Shown: positions 8,762-16,600 of the stretch, one piece after another
How the letters are laid out: every line of letters starts with the position of its first letter
How positions within the stretch are numbered: position 1 is the first letter of the stretch
Assembly (NCBI GenBank): GCA_963771985.1
Contig: CAVYVO010000002.1
Span: 248,001 to 312,000, forward strand
Source of the DNA: Trebonia sp963771985
Lineage (GTDB): Bacteria > Actinomycetota > Actinomycetes > Streptosporangiales > Streptosporangiaceae
DNA length: 64,000 bases
Direction: 5' to 3'
Notes under the pieces: model-generated
What the model saw: the letters and a program-made list of their open reading frames with translations, nothing else
What the model was told of the DNA's origin: nothing
The model's database searches: none
Program-made: the position numbers and the translations under genes

Positions 8762-9072
8762 CGGGACACCAGTCCGGGCCGACGGGCGCCGGCAGCGTCA
8801 TCCTCGACCTGGGCGACGAGGTGGGCGCGCTGATCCTGGAGGTGCCCGCGGAGCTGCACGGCCGGGAGATCGAGATCAGCCCGGCCGGCGACGCGGGGGC
8901 CCGGCGGACGCACGCGCAGGTCCGGCGGCGCGACACCGGGGCGGGCACCAGCTACGCGGCGGTCTACCCCGGCCTCGCCGCGGGCGATTACACGGTCTGG
9001 CGCGACCGCGGCACGCCGGCCGGAACGGTCGTCATCGACGGCGGCCGGGTGACCCGCTGCTGGCTCGGGTAG
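8758..9072 (+). CDS. Uncharacterised protein coupled to the DUF4331 gene
   Basis: A 104-aa cytosolic protein (MTGHQSGPTGAGSVILDLGD, ending GGRVTRCWLG). It looks like a compact beta-sandwich: alternating hydrophobic strands (ALILEVPAEL, REIEISPAG, AAVYPGLAAGDYTVW). The start ATG overlaps the DUF4331 stop codon. I do not recognise a named family; similar short proteins with the GALIL-x-P-x-EL-x-G-x-EIEISP pattern occur in other actinobacteria. It ends 9 bases before the end of the convergent rskA gene. Confidence 0.65.
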   Translation: MTGHQSGPTGAGSVILDLGDEVGALILEVPAELHGREIEISPAGDAGARRTHAQVRRRDTGAGTSYAAVYPGLAAGDYTVWRDRGTPAGTVVIDGGRVTRCWLG

Positions 9073-9081
9073 GGCGGGGCA

Positions 9082-9843
9082 TCACGCCGGCAGCGGCATG
9101 AGAAGGATGGGCGTGGTCGTCGGGCGGGACGTTCCACCGCTGGGCTCGACGGTCACGCCCACCTTGTCGCCCGCCGCGAGCCCGGAGGCGAGCACCGGCG
9201 CGGTCGTGCCGTCGCTCGGCTCCGGCAGCAGGCCGGCCGGGCGGGCGCCGCCCGCCCCGATCAGCCACAGCTCGTAGACCTTGGCCGCCGGGAGCACGCG
9301 CAGCCCGGAGCTGGTGAAGACGATCTTGTCTTCGGAGCGCGAGACCACGACGGTCGCGCTGCCGCCGCCGACGGCGGGCGCCGAGACGGCCCGCGCGTCC
9401 GGGGCGGCGAGGACCGCGGCGATCTCCTGGTTCCGCGCCTGAACGCTGTCCAGCTGGCCCCGCGTGGCGGCCAGCAGCCCGCCGAGCACCGCCGCCGCGA
9501 TCACCGCGACGGCGGCGACCGCGGTCACCAGCCGTGGATACAGTCCGGACGGCGGCGATGCCCAGCCCAGGCGCGCGCGGCGCCGTGCGGGCTCCGCCGC
9601 CGGAGGCGGGAGCTGCGGGGTAACCGCCACGGCGGCCAGCACCCGCTCCCGCAGGCCCGCCGGCGGCTCCGCGGCCGCCGCCATGGCCAGCGCGGTGGCC
9701 GCCTGCTTCATGCGGCGCACCTCATCGTCGCAGGCGGAGCAGCGGCGCAGGTGCCGTTCGAACCGGTCACGCTCGCCCGCGTCGAGGGCGTCGAGCGCGT
9801 AGGGGCCGGCCAGGCTGTGCGGGTCACGGCGCGGCAGCCTCAT
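9082..9843 (-). CDS. rskA: Anti-sigma-K factor (RskA family)
   Basis: A 253-aa single-pass membrane anti-sigma factor. The N-terminal cytosolic part has the zinc anti-sigma pattern in FERHLRRCSACDDEV (H-x3-C-x2-C). A membrane helix follows at about residues 105-128 (VTAVAAVAVIAAAVLGGLLA). The outer C-terminal domain, with VYELWLIGAGGARPAGLL, is the RskA domain. It holds SigK at the membrane until regulated proteolysis releases it. Its ATG overlaps the sigK stop by one base (TGATG), so the pair is translationally coupled. Confidence 0.88.
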   Translation of the reverse strand: MRLPRRDPHSLAGPYALDALDAGERDRFERHLRRCSACDDEVRRMKQAATALAMAAAAEPPAGLRERVLAAVAVTPQLPPPAAEPARRRARLGWASPPSGLYPRLVTAVAAVAVIAAAVLGGLLAATRGQLDSVQARNQEIAAVLAAPDARAVSAPAVGGGSATVVVSRSEDKIVFTSSGLRVLPAAKVYELWLIGAGGARPAGLLPEPSDGTTAPVLASGLAAGDKVGVTVEPSGGTSRPTTTPILLMPLPA

Positions 9844-10418
9844 CAGCTCACCCCCAGGCAGTCGCGCAGCCGGTTCAGACCGTCACGGATCCGCGACTTG
9901 ATCGTGCCCAGCGCGACCTCGAGCAGCTTCGCCACCTCCGGGTAGGTGTAACCACCGTAATAGGCCAGCGTGATCGACTCGCGCTGCGCGTCGCTCAGCC
10001 CGTCGAGGCAGCGGCGCAGCACCTCGGCGTCCAGGCTGGCCTGGACGCTGTCCCCGACGGCGTCGGCCGGGTCAGGCACCTGTGAGGTCCGCTGCTCCCG
10101 CTGCGCCGCCGCGGTCTCGGACCGGACCCGGTCGACGGCGCGGCGGTGCGCGATCGTCAGCACCCACGTCGCCGCGCTGCCGCGGTCCGGGTCGAACCTG
10201 GCAGCGGTCCGCCAGACCTCGAGGAGGACCTCCTGCACGACCTCCTCCGACTGGGCGGGATCGCGCAGCACCTTGCGTATCAGGCCGTAGGCCGGCCGGG
10301 CGAGCCGTTCGTACAGCCCCTCGAAGGCGCCCTGATCGCCGCCGGCCACGAGCGTGAGCAGCTTGTCCAGGTCCGCGCAGGCCGGCCGCGCGGGCCCGGG
10401 CGCCTTACGTGCCTCCAT
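9843..10418 (-). CDS. sigK: ECF sigma factor SigK
   Basis: A 191-aa ECF sigma factor, close to the usual SigK length. Region 2 is seen in DPAQSEEVVQEVLLEVW and GSAATWVLTIAHRRAVDRVR; region 4 in SDAQRESITLAYYGGYTYPE and LGTIKSRIRDGLNRLRDCL. It sits directly upstream of rskA, its likely antagonist. Its start overlaps the end of the GNAT gene by 14 bases, so it is probably transcribed from the BI-1 promoter. The facing Tat/DUF4331 genes have a SigK-like promoter at 6958 and are the most likely local targets. Confidence 0.88.
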   Translation of the reverse strand: MEARKAPGPARPACADLDKLLTLVAGGDQGAFEGLYERLARPAYGLIRKVLRDPAQSEEVVQEVLLEVWRTAARFDPDRGSAATWVLTIAHRRAVDRVRSETAAAQREQRTSQVPDPADAVGDSVQASLDAEVLRRCLDGLSDAQRESITLAYYGGYTYPEVAKLLEVALGTIKSRIRDGLNRLRDCLGVS

Positions 10419-10878
10419 AAGGCCCCAGCGGGAGCATCATGAAGCAGTTGTCCGGACTCGGCTGATAGTCGCCGAACGGCCCGCAGGCGATGAACCCGGC
10501 GCTGGAGTACAGCGCCCGGGCCGGGGCGAATTCCGCCATCGTCCCGGTCTCCAGGCTCACCCGCCCATATCCCCGCGCCCGCGCGACGCCGAGCAGATGG
10601 CTCAGCATGGCCCGCCCCACGCCGCGCCCGCGCGCCGCCTGCGCGGTGTGCATGGACTTGATCTCGCCGTGCCCGGCGTCGAGCTCCTTGAGCGCGCCGA
10701 CGCCGAGCAGCTGCTCCCCGCCTGCCCGGTAGCTGTAGAACGTGATGGCCGGGTCGAGCAGCGCGTCCACGTCCAGCGCGAAACTGTGCTCAGGCGGCGT
10801 CGTCGACAGCGCGAACGTCAGATGCCGCGCCAGCAGTGCCCGCACATCGAGCCTGCGCGGGTCGTCCTCCCCGATCAA
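10405..10878 (-). CDS. GNAT family N-acetyltransferase
   Basis: A 157-aa acetyltransferase. The acetyl-CoA motif A is in AQAARGRGVGRAMLSHLLGVARARGY (R-G-x-G-x-G/A type), followed by LETGTMAEFAPARALYSSAGFIACGPFGDY, the strand-helix pair typical of PhnO-like GNATs. The only sensible start is a TTG at 10878 that overlaps the BI-1 stop (TTGA); longer readings run back through BI-1 in another frame. Substrate unknown. It is the middle gene of BI-1/GNAT/sigK/rskA. Confidence 0.8.
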   Translation of the reverse strand: MIGEDDPRRLDVRALLARHLTFALSTTPPEHSFALDVDALLDPAITFYSYRAGGEQLLGVGALKELDAGHGEIKSMHTAQAARGRGVGRAMLSHLLGVARARGYGRVSLETGTMAEFAPARALYSSAGFIACGPFGDYQPSPDNCFMMLPLGPYGGT

Positions 10879-11525
10879 TCGCGGTTGCCGAAGATGCGCA
10901 GGAAGAACAGGAAGACGTTCAGCGCGTCCAGGAAGATCGACGCGGCGATCAGCGGCGCGGAATTGAGATTCTGCGAGCGCCGCAGCCGCTGGAAGTCGAC
11001 CATCGTCAGCCCGGCGAACACGACGAGGCCGATGACCGCGTAGATGAGCGACCCGTGCGGGATGTGCACGAAGATCAGCACGATCCCGAAGATGATCAGC
11101 GCGATCAGCGCGAAGAACGAGATCCGCCACAGCCACGACAGGTCCCGCCGCGTCGCGTACCCGGCCGCCCCGAACCCGCCCACGAACAGCGCCGTCGCGC
11201 CGCCCGCCTGCCACAGGATCTGCGGGTTGGTATCCGCGTAGTACACCAGCACCGGCGCCGTCGCGACCCCGATCAGCACGCCGAATACGAACAGCAGCAC
11301 CGTCGAGGCCGCCGGCGAACGGCGCACGGTGAAGTTCATGCTGATGAGGCACACGAACGCCACGATGTAGGCGACGAACGCGGCCCCGTGCGACAGGTTC
11401 CGCCCCGCGTACGCGCCGAGCGCGAAGAACCCCGCGGTGACCGCGACCAGCCCCATCGTCTGCCCGAACAGCGTGCGCGTCCGGTCCGCGGGCGCGTACC
11501 CCTGGTACGCCATGCTCCCGTACAT
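10875..11525 (-). CDS. Bax inhibitor-1/YccA family membrane protein
   Basis: A 216-aa protein with seven hydrophobic segments spread evenly along its length, e.g. TMGLVAVTAGFFALGAYAG, and the late motif DFQRLRRSQ, characteristic of the BI-1 (TMBIM) family. These proteins act in the cytoplasmic membrane, possibly as pH-sensitive calcium leak channels. It is the first gene of the operon running into the GNAT gene, sigK and rskA. The divergent epimerase starts 23 bases away, so the promoters share that gap and the ends of both genes. Confidence 0.9.
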   Translation of the reverse strand: MYGSMAYQGYAPADRTRTLFGQTMGLVAVTAGFFALGAYAGRNLSHGAAFVAYIVAFVCLISMNFTVRRSPAASTVLLFVFGVLIGVATAPVLVYYADTNPQILWQAGGATALFVGGFGAAGYATRRDLSWLWRISFFALIALIIFGIVLIFVHIPHGSLIYAVIGLVVFAGLTMVDFQRLRRSQNLNSAPLIAASIFLDALNVFLFFLRIFGNRD

Positions 11526-11548
11526 ACGATCATCTTAGGGTGGGAACC

Positions 11549-12676
11549 ATGAGCGCACTTAGGGTCCTCTTCATCGGCGGCAGCGGGGTCATCTCGTCGG
11601 CGTGTGCCCGGGAGGCGGCGGATTCCGGGATCGATCTGTACGTGCTCAACCGGGGGCGGAACACGACCCGGCCGCTGCCGGACGGGGTCAGAGAGCTACG
11701 GGGGGACGCGAGGAACCCCGCGTCCGTTCGGGATGCTATTGAAGGTCTTGACTTTGATTCGGTCGTCGACTGGGTGGCGTTCACCCCCGGGCACGTCCGC
11801 GGCGACATCGACATCTTCCGCGGGCGGACCGGGCAGTACGTGTTCATCTCAACCGCGTCGGCCTACCAGACGCCGCCGTCGCGGCTGCCGGTCACCGAGT
11901 CCACGCCGCTGAAGAACCCGTTCTGGCAGTACTCGCGGGACAAGATCGCCTGCGAGGACCTGCTCGTCAAGGAGTACCGGGACACCGACTTCCCCGCGAC
12001 GATCGTGCGGCCGTCGCACACCTACGACGCGACCAAGACGGTGCTGTCCGGCGGCTGGACGACGCTCGCCCGGATGCTCGCGGGCAAGCCGGTGATCGTG
12101 CACGGCGACGGGACGTCGCTGTGGACGGTGACGCACAACACGGACTTCGCGCGCGGGTTCGTGCCGCTGCTCGCCCACCCTCGAACGCTGGGGGAGGCGT
12201 TCCACATCACGTCGGACGACTTCCTGACCTGGGACCAGATCGCGCACGCACTGGCGGCCGCGCTGGGGGTGACGGCGCGGCTCGTGCACGTGCCCTCGGA
12301 CGCCATCGCCGCGGCCGACCCGGAATGGGGGGCCGGGCTGCTCGGGGACAAGACGCACTCGATGGTGTTCGACAACTCCAAGCTGCGTTCGGTCGTGCCG
12401 GGATGGCACGCCGTGGTCCCGTTCGAGCGAGGCGCCCGCGAGATCGCGGACTGGTACCTGGCGGACGCCTCGCGGCAGGTCGCGGACGAGAAGCTCGAAC
12501 GCGCTGATGGACAAGCTCGCGGCCGATTTCATGGTGTCGTAGCCGACCGGTGTCCTCGCCGGCCCGCTCGATGCGGAAGACGGGGTAGCCGGGGGCGATC
12601 TCGCGGAGCTTGCTGTCGCTCGCGTCCGGCCCCACCCCGTCGAAGAAGACGCCGATCTCCATCTTCCAGCGCTTGA
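11549..12676 (+). CDS. NAD-dependent epimerase/dehydratase family protein, 3' end altered
   Basis: An extended-SDR protein starting MSALRVLFIGGSGVISSACA (nucleotide motif GGSGVIS). The active-site Tyr/Lys pair expected of SDRs corresponds to YSRDKIACED. An AGGGTGGGA site precedes the ATG at 11549. Up to VADEKLE the protein looks normal. It then reads ADGQARGRFHGVVADRC and on to 12676, antisense to the neighbouring gene. In the next frame the DNA reads ALMDKLAADFMVS then a stop at 12540-12542, the kind of ending expected, so one base near 12497-12502 appears surplus. Function within the sugar-nucleotide/flavone reductase-like group is not decided. Confidence 0.8.
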   Translation: MSALRVLFIGGSGVISSACAREAADSGIDLYVLNRGRNTTRPLPDGVRELRGDARNPASVRDAIEGLDFDSVVDWVAFTPGHVRGDIDIFRGRTGQYVFISTASAYQTPPSRLPVTESTPLKNPFWQYSRDKIACEDLLVKEYRDTDFPATIVRPSHTYDATKTVLSGGWTTLARMLAGKPVIVHGDGTSLWTVTHNTDFARGFVPLLAHPRTLGEAFHITSDDFLTWDQIAHALAAALGVTARLVHVPSDAIAAADPEWGAGLLGDKTHSMVFDNSKLRSVVPGWHAVVPFERGAREIADWYLADASRQVADEKLERADGQARGRFHGVVADRCPRRPARCGRRGSRGRSRGACCRSRPAPPRRRRRRSPSSSA

Positions 12677-13004
12677 GGTAGGCGCGCAGCACCTCCGGCT
12701 TGGCGTCGTCGCCGAGTTCGGTCGCCCGGAACGGCTCGACGCGGCGGCCGAGGTGGAGCTCACCGCGCCCGTCGGCGGCGCGCAGGTTGCGGACCCACTG
12801 GGTGGTGCCGCGCGGGGCGACGAGGTAGCGCTCGCCGTTGAACGTCAGCAGGTTGACGGGGGTGCTGCGCCACTCGCCGCTGCTGCGGCCCCGCACGAAC
12901 AGGACGCGAGAGCCCCAGACGCTGATGCCCATCTTGGTGAGCCCGGCGACGGCGCTGTTGAACATCCGGGTGCTGCGGCCGGGAACTACGTAACGCGTGT
13001 CCAT
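12529..13004 (-). CDS. F420-type (deazaflavin-dependent) nitroreductase, 3' end uncertain
   Basis: Starts MDTRYVVPGRSTRMFNSAVA with a strong GAGGAGGAAG site. Typical parts are STPVNLLTFNGERYLVAPRG, TQWVRNLRAADGRGELHLGR and GYPVFRIERA, which place it in the DDN/nitroreductase family of about 140-150 aa proteins that use F420H2 or menaquinone-linked chemistry. The frame does not stop after FRIERA but stays open to 12207, running antisense through the epimerase. In the adjacent frame a TGA lies at 12529-12531, so the listed end assumes a small indel. The TetR gene is divergent, with operator-like palindromes between, so this gene is the likely regulated target. Confidence 0.75.
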
Positions 13005-13025
13005 GACTTCCTCCTCGATCCTTTC

Positions 13026-13095
13026 CGAGAGCGCCGCTCTCGACTAAGATCAGTTAACACGTGAGCGCGGCTCTCTGTCAAGAGCGGCGATCTCG
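13026..13095. promoter_or_regulatory. Operator-like palindromes between nitroreductase and TetR genes
   Basis: CGAGAGCGCCGCTCTCG at 13026-13042 is a perfect inverted repeat. A second site, GAGCGCGGCTC at 13063-13073, shares the GAGCGC-GCTC half-sites, and a third partial match (AGAGCGGCGATCTC) follows at 13081-13094. They sit in the 123-base gap between the divergent nitroreductase and TetR starts, where a TetR dimer would bind. Confidence 0.6.
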
Positions 13096-13127
13096 TTTTT
13101 GTTCACCGATCTCTATTGGAGGCTGTC

Positions 13128-13901
13128 GTGAGCCCGCCGAACGCGACCCAGACGGCACGCGAGCGCGCCCGTGCCGAGCTGACACGGGAGATCAAGGAGG
13201 AGGCGCGGCGCCAGCTCGCCGAGGCCGGCGCGGGCGCGCTGTCCCTGCGCGCGGTCGCCCGTGAGCTCGGCATGGTGTCCTCGGCCCTGTACCGGTACTT
13301 CCCGAGCCGCGACGACCTGCTGACCGCGCTGATCATCAACGCCTACAACGCGATCGGATCAGCGGCCGAGAGCGCGGTCGCGGACGCGAGCGCGGCGCCT
13401 GCGCGCGAGCGGTGGGCGGCGGCGTGCCGCGCGATCCGCGCGTGGGCGCTGGCGAACCCGCACGAGTACGCGCTGATCTACGGCTCGCCGGTCCCCGGCT
13501 ACCAGGCGCCGGAGGCGACGATCGGCCCGGCCGCCCGCGTCCCGCTGGCCTTCGCCGCGGTCCTCTCCGCCGCCGCCGCGTCCGGCGCGCTTTCCGAGCG
13601 CACCGGGGACGCCGAGCGCACCGGGGACGCCGAGCGCACCGGGGACGCCGAGCGCACCGGGAGAGCGCCAGCGCTCAGCGCCCCGCTCGCCGACCAGGCC
13701 GCGGCGCTGTCGGCCGCGCTGTCACCGGCCTTGCCCGCCATCGTCCCCGCGGACACGCTGGTGCGCGCCGTGATCGCGTGGACGCAGCTGTTCGGGATGC
13801 TCAGCTTCGAGCTGTTCGGCCAGTTCGTGGGCTCATTCGACCCCGCCACCGCCTTCTTCGACCACGCGGTCATCCAACTGGCAACCTTCGTAGGCCTCTA
13901 A
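13128..13901 (+). CDS. TetR family transcriptional regulator
   Basis: A 257-aa regulator. The N-terminal HTH reads ALSLRAVARELGMVSSALYRYFPSRDDLL, the classic TetR recognition region. The C-terminal half (RAIRAWALANPHEYALIYG onward) belongs to the TetR_C_33/WHG type ligand domain. The GTG at 13128 is chosen because TTGGAGG lies 7-8 bases before it. Residues about 157-179 are a low-complexity insertion of ERTGDA repeated, encoded by an exact 18-base tandem repeat. It likely represses the divergent nitroreductase gene and itself through the palindromes in the gap. Confidence 0.88.
   Translation: MSPPNATQTARERARAELTREIKEEARRQLAEAGAGALSLRAVARELGMVSSALYRYFPSRDDLLTALIINAYNAIGSAAESAVADASAAPARERWAAACRAIRAWALANPHEYALIYGSPVPGYQAPEATIGPAARVPLAFAAVLSAAAASGALSERTGDAERTGDAERTGDAERTGRAPALSAPLADQAAALSAALSPALPAIVPADTLVRAVIAWTQLFGMLSFELFGQFVGSFDPATAFFDHAVIQLATFVGL
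13596..13662 (+). repeat. 18-base tandem repeat inside the TetR gene
   Basis: GAGCGCACCGGGGACGCC is repeated three times exactly, followed by a partial fourth unit. It encodes ERTGDA repeats in the linker before the last helices of the regulator. Because the unit is a multiple of three, copy-number change would keep the frame. Confidence 0.9.
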
Positions 13902-13914
13902 CCCGCCCCTGAGG

Positions 13915-14361
13915 TCAGGACTGCGCGCGGACCACGACCGTCAGGGTGTAGTGCTCCTGGTCCGGCATGCAGCGCATGGCCTCGCCGCAGGTCACCCGGC
14001 TGGCCGTGATGACGGTGGTGCCGGGGGAAAGCGCGCTGAAGTCCGTGCGCACCGGGACGCACCCCAGGCCGGGTATGTTCGCCGCGCAGTCCGCCGGCCG
14101 CGGAAGCATAGTCGTCGGGCCGTCCTGCCGGAGCACCCGCGGCTTGGAACTGCCCCGCACGGTCCAGTAGGTGCTGCCCAAGATCACTTCCAGGCGCTGG
14201 CCGACCGTCATGGCGACGGTATGTCCGTTGCCGCCGTCACGGACGATAACCGCCGAGTCACGCGGCCCGTTCGTCCCGGGCGCCGCGCAGCCGCTGACGA
14301 ACAGGCCAACCGCGCCGGCGGCCAGCATGACCACCGTGCTCCGTTTCCGGTGAGTGCGCAT
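13915..14361 (-). CDS. Putative lipoprotein
   Basis: A 148-aa exported protein. MRTHRKRSTVVMLAAGAVGL is a basic n-region plus hydrophobic core and VSGC is the lipobox, with Cys the lipidated residue. The mature part has four cysteines (ADCAANIPGLGCVPV, TCGEAMRCMP) that could form two disulfides, in a small beta-rich domain ending HYTLTVVVRAQS. No known function. It is convergent with the TetR gene, 13 bases apart. Confidence 0.75.
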   Translation of the reverse strand: MRTHRKRSTVVMLAAGAVGLFVSGCAAPGTNGPRDSAVIVRDGGNGHTVAMTVGQRLEVILGSTYWTVRGSSKPRVLRQDGPTTMLPRPADCAANIPGLGCVPVRTDFSALSPGTTVITASRVTCGEAMRCMPDQEHYTLTVVVRAQS

Positions 14362-14533
14362 ATCCCGATCCCCGTCCCGCCGCAGAAACCTTCGCGCCGA
14401 TTGGACGCGAGAGGGTCGGCGCCGGGTTCCCGGACGAACGCGCCATGACTGTAACCGTCCGTAACCGCCGGTAGCCGCACTTCCGCCGCGACTCTGGGGC
14501 AAAACGGGCATCGATAGCTGCCTCGCCATCATG

Positions 14534-14573
14534 GTGGATCGAAAGACACCCCAGGAGGTGCTTTTCGATCCAC
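14534..14573. repeat. Long inverted repeat (hairpin) between lipoprotein and secreted-protein genes
   Basis: GTGGATCGAAAGACACC and its near-complement GGTGCTTTTCGATCCAC flank a short loop, giving a stem of about 16 bases with one or two mismatches. No T-run follows on either strand, so it is not a standard terminator. Both flanking genes read away from it. Confidence 0.6.
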
Positions 14574-14743
14574 TATCTTCCGGTCGCCACGGCAGGGCCT
14601 GCCAAACGGTCGCGTTCTGGGCCAGCGGTCCGGCGATCGAACCAAGATCGGCTTCTATTCGGCGGTTTCCTTGACGTCGTTCCCGTACTGTGTCCCTTGC
14701 GGCCGCTCGCTAGTGCCGCGGCTCTTGGGACCAGGGGACAAGT

Positions 14744-15874
14744 ATGAAACATGTGGTGTCACCGCTGCTTCGTGCGGCGCGCCTGATCGTGCCCGCCCTC
14801 GTCACGGCGGCGCTGCTCGGCGGAACCCTCACGGCAGGCACCGCAACGGCAGGCACCGCAACGGCAGGCACCGCAGCCACCGCGGCCGGCGCGCCGTCGG
14901 CCGCGGTGACCTGGCATCCGATCACGCTGGCCAACGGGTGGACGTCGGCGAGCAAGAGCACGCTCCTCACTGGCACCCCGTCCTACGCGATCAGCGGCGG
15001 CGTGGTGTACCTGCGCGGCGCCGTCAAGCAGCCCAACCCCGATGGCAGTTCCATCGTCGCGCAGCTGCCGAAGGCCGCCTGGCCGGCCAGGAACCTGTAC
15101 CTCCAGGTCTTCACGAACGCTGACGTCGCGGGGATCTTGTACGTGGGCGACAACGGCACGATGGAGGCCTACGCCGGGAACGCCGACGCCTTCACCTCGC
15201 TGTCCGCGGTCTCGTATCCCGCGGCCACAATGAAGGTCAAGAAGCTCACCCTGGAGCACGGCTGGGTATCCAGCCAGCCGGTATATACGACCGGTGACCC
15301 GTCCTACGCGATCAGCGGCGGCGTGGTGTACCTGTCCGGGTCCATGCACACCGGCGGCACTTCGCGCGTGGTCACCCTGCTGCCCAAGGCCGCCCGGCCA
15401 GCGCACCAGATGTTCGTGCTGGTCTACACGCTCGACGGCACCCCGGGCTGGCTGCAGATCCTGCCCACCGGGCAGGTCGAGGCGTTCGGCCCGGACGCCG
15501 TCTACTACACCTCGCTGGCCGGCGTCTCGTACCCGGCCGCCGGCGCGAAATGGCACACCTTCGCGCTCGAAGACGGCTGGAAGTCCGGGCAGGCCCGGTT
15601 CCGCACCGCCGCCCCGGCCTACACGGTCATCGGCGGGGTGGTCTACCTCACCGGCTCGATGTACGAGGCCACGCAGGACATCGGCTTGTGGGCGAGCCTC
15701 CCGGCCGCGGCACGGACCGCCGCCGACGTGCTGGAGATCGAGGTAGCCACCTCCGGCGGCACCGCCGGCGCGATGGCCATCACGGACAGCCTCGGGCTCG
15801 TCAGCAGCATGCCGTTCCGCGGCGCGCAGGCGTTCACCTCGTTGGACGGCATCGCCTACCCGAAGAACTCGTAA
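14744..15874 (+). CDS. Secreted protein built of three beta-rich repeats
   Basis: A 376-aa protein with a signal peptide (MKHVVSPLLRAARLIVPALV, Ala-rich) and an AGTAT microrepeat near the cleavage region encoded by a 15-base tandem repeat. The mature part is three homologous units of about 105 residues, each beginning W/K-x-LxxGW, with YAISGGVVYLRG, YAISGGVVYLSG and YTVIGGVVYLTG, and each ending with FTSL or YTSL, x4, YPA or YPK. No catalytic motif is seen; repeated beta units suggest a surface or carbohydrate-binding role, which is inference. A downstream gene on the other strand has no clear stop before it meets this one. Confidence 0.75.
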   Translation: MKHVVSPLLRAARLIVPALVTAALLGGTLTAGTATAGTATAGTAATAAGAPSAAVTWHPITLANGWTSASKSTLLTGTPSYAISGGVVYLRGAVKQPNPDGSSIVAQLPKAAWPARNLYLQVFTNADVAGILYVGDNGTMEAYAGNADAFTSLSAVSYPAATMKVKKLTLEHGWVSSQPVYTTGDPSYAISGGVVYLSGSMHTGGTSRVVTLLPKAARPAHQMFVLVYTLDGTPGWLQILPTGQVEAFGPDAVYYTSLAGVSYPAAGAKWHTFALEDGWKSGQARFRTAAPAYTVIGGVVYLTGSMYEATQDIGLWASLPAAARTAADVLEIEVATSGGTAGAMAITDSLGLVSSMPFRGAQAFTSLDGIAYPKNS

Positions 15875-16600
15875 CCGTCCCAGCATCCGCTCGTAGTCAG
15901 CCGACAGCACCCGCGACACCGGCTCGCCCTTTTTTATCCGAACGGACATCGCATCCTCCGCGGCCGTCACCTCCTCCGCCGCGTGGATGACCCGCGCCGC
16001 GTGCTGCCGCGGGAGGAAGACCACTCCGCTGCCGTCGGCGATCACGAGGTCGCCCGGGCGCACGGTCACTCCGGCGACCGGCACCGGGACGTTCCACGAC
16101 ACCTCGGCGTGCCGTCCGCGGGCGGTCAGCGGCGTGGCGCCCAGCGCGTAGACGGCCAGCCCGAGATCCGCGGCCTGGTCGACGTCCCGGCAGGCGCCGT
16201 CGATGATCACCCCGCCGACGCCGCGCAGCGTCGCGGCCAGCGACAGCACGCCGCCCCAGGCGGCCGCGTCGGTCCGCCCGCCCGCCGCGATCACGATCAC
16301 GTCGCCGGCCGCGGCCGCCTCGATCGCCGCCGTCCCGAGATGGCGCGGGTGCGCGTCAACGGGCGGCGGCCCCAGCTGGACCGTGAGCACCTGCCCGGTG
16401 ACCTTGCGGGCCACGGTCAGCGCGCGGACGCCCAGCGCCGCCCCCGAGGGCAGGCCCAGCTTGTCCATCGCGTCGGCGCACGCGCAGGTGTCCAGCGCGG
16501 CCAGACGAGCGAGGAGGCCAGGGGAGTCAGCCGCTTCCGTTCGGGACGATGCTCTGCTGGCCCGGGGGGACGCCCCCCCGGAACCCCCCGCCTGGATCAT
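15874..16600 (-). CDS. RraA-like protein (possible HMG/CHA-type aldolase), 3' end unresolved
   Basis: RraA-like fold protein, the family that includes 4-carboxy-4-hydroxy-2-oxoadipate aldolases. Landmarks: CACADAMDKLG, GVGGVIIDGACRDVDQ and GDLVIADGSGVVFLP. In pyruvate aldolases of this fold an Asp or Glu precedes RD by 20 residues; here that place is Gly (WGGVLS), so aldolase activity is doubtful. The ATG at 16600 overlaps the MetE-like stop (ATGA); the first residues GGSGGASPRA come from a G-run palindrome. After ADYERML the frame has no stop and runs on antisense to the secreted protein, so the listed end is where family similarity seems to stop. Last gene of the catabolic operon. Confidence 0.75.
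16532..16589 (-). repeat. G-run palindrome element, copy C (rraA-like N-terminus), with tail
   Basis: Read on the minus strand: six Gs, TTCC, seven Gs, CG, TCCCCCC, then GGGCCAGCAGAGC and, a few bases on, TCCCGAACGGAAGCG. The same AGCAGAGC and TCCCGAACGGAAGCG tail follows copy E in egtC, so the element is longer than the palindrome. In frame it encodes AGGSGGASPRA. Confidence 0.75.

Noticed and set aside
14759..15873. Continuation of the RraA-like frame over the secreted-protein gene
   Set aside because: The sense strand has a signal peptide and three protein repeats; the extension shows no similarity and is explained by GC-rich antisense reading.
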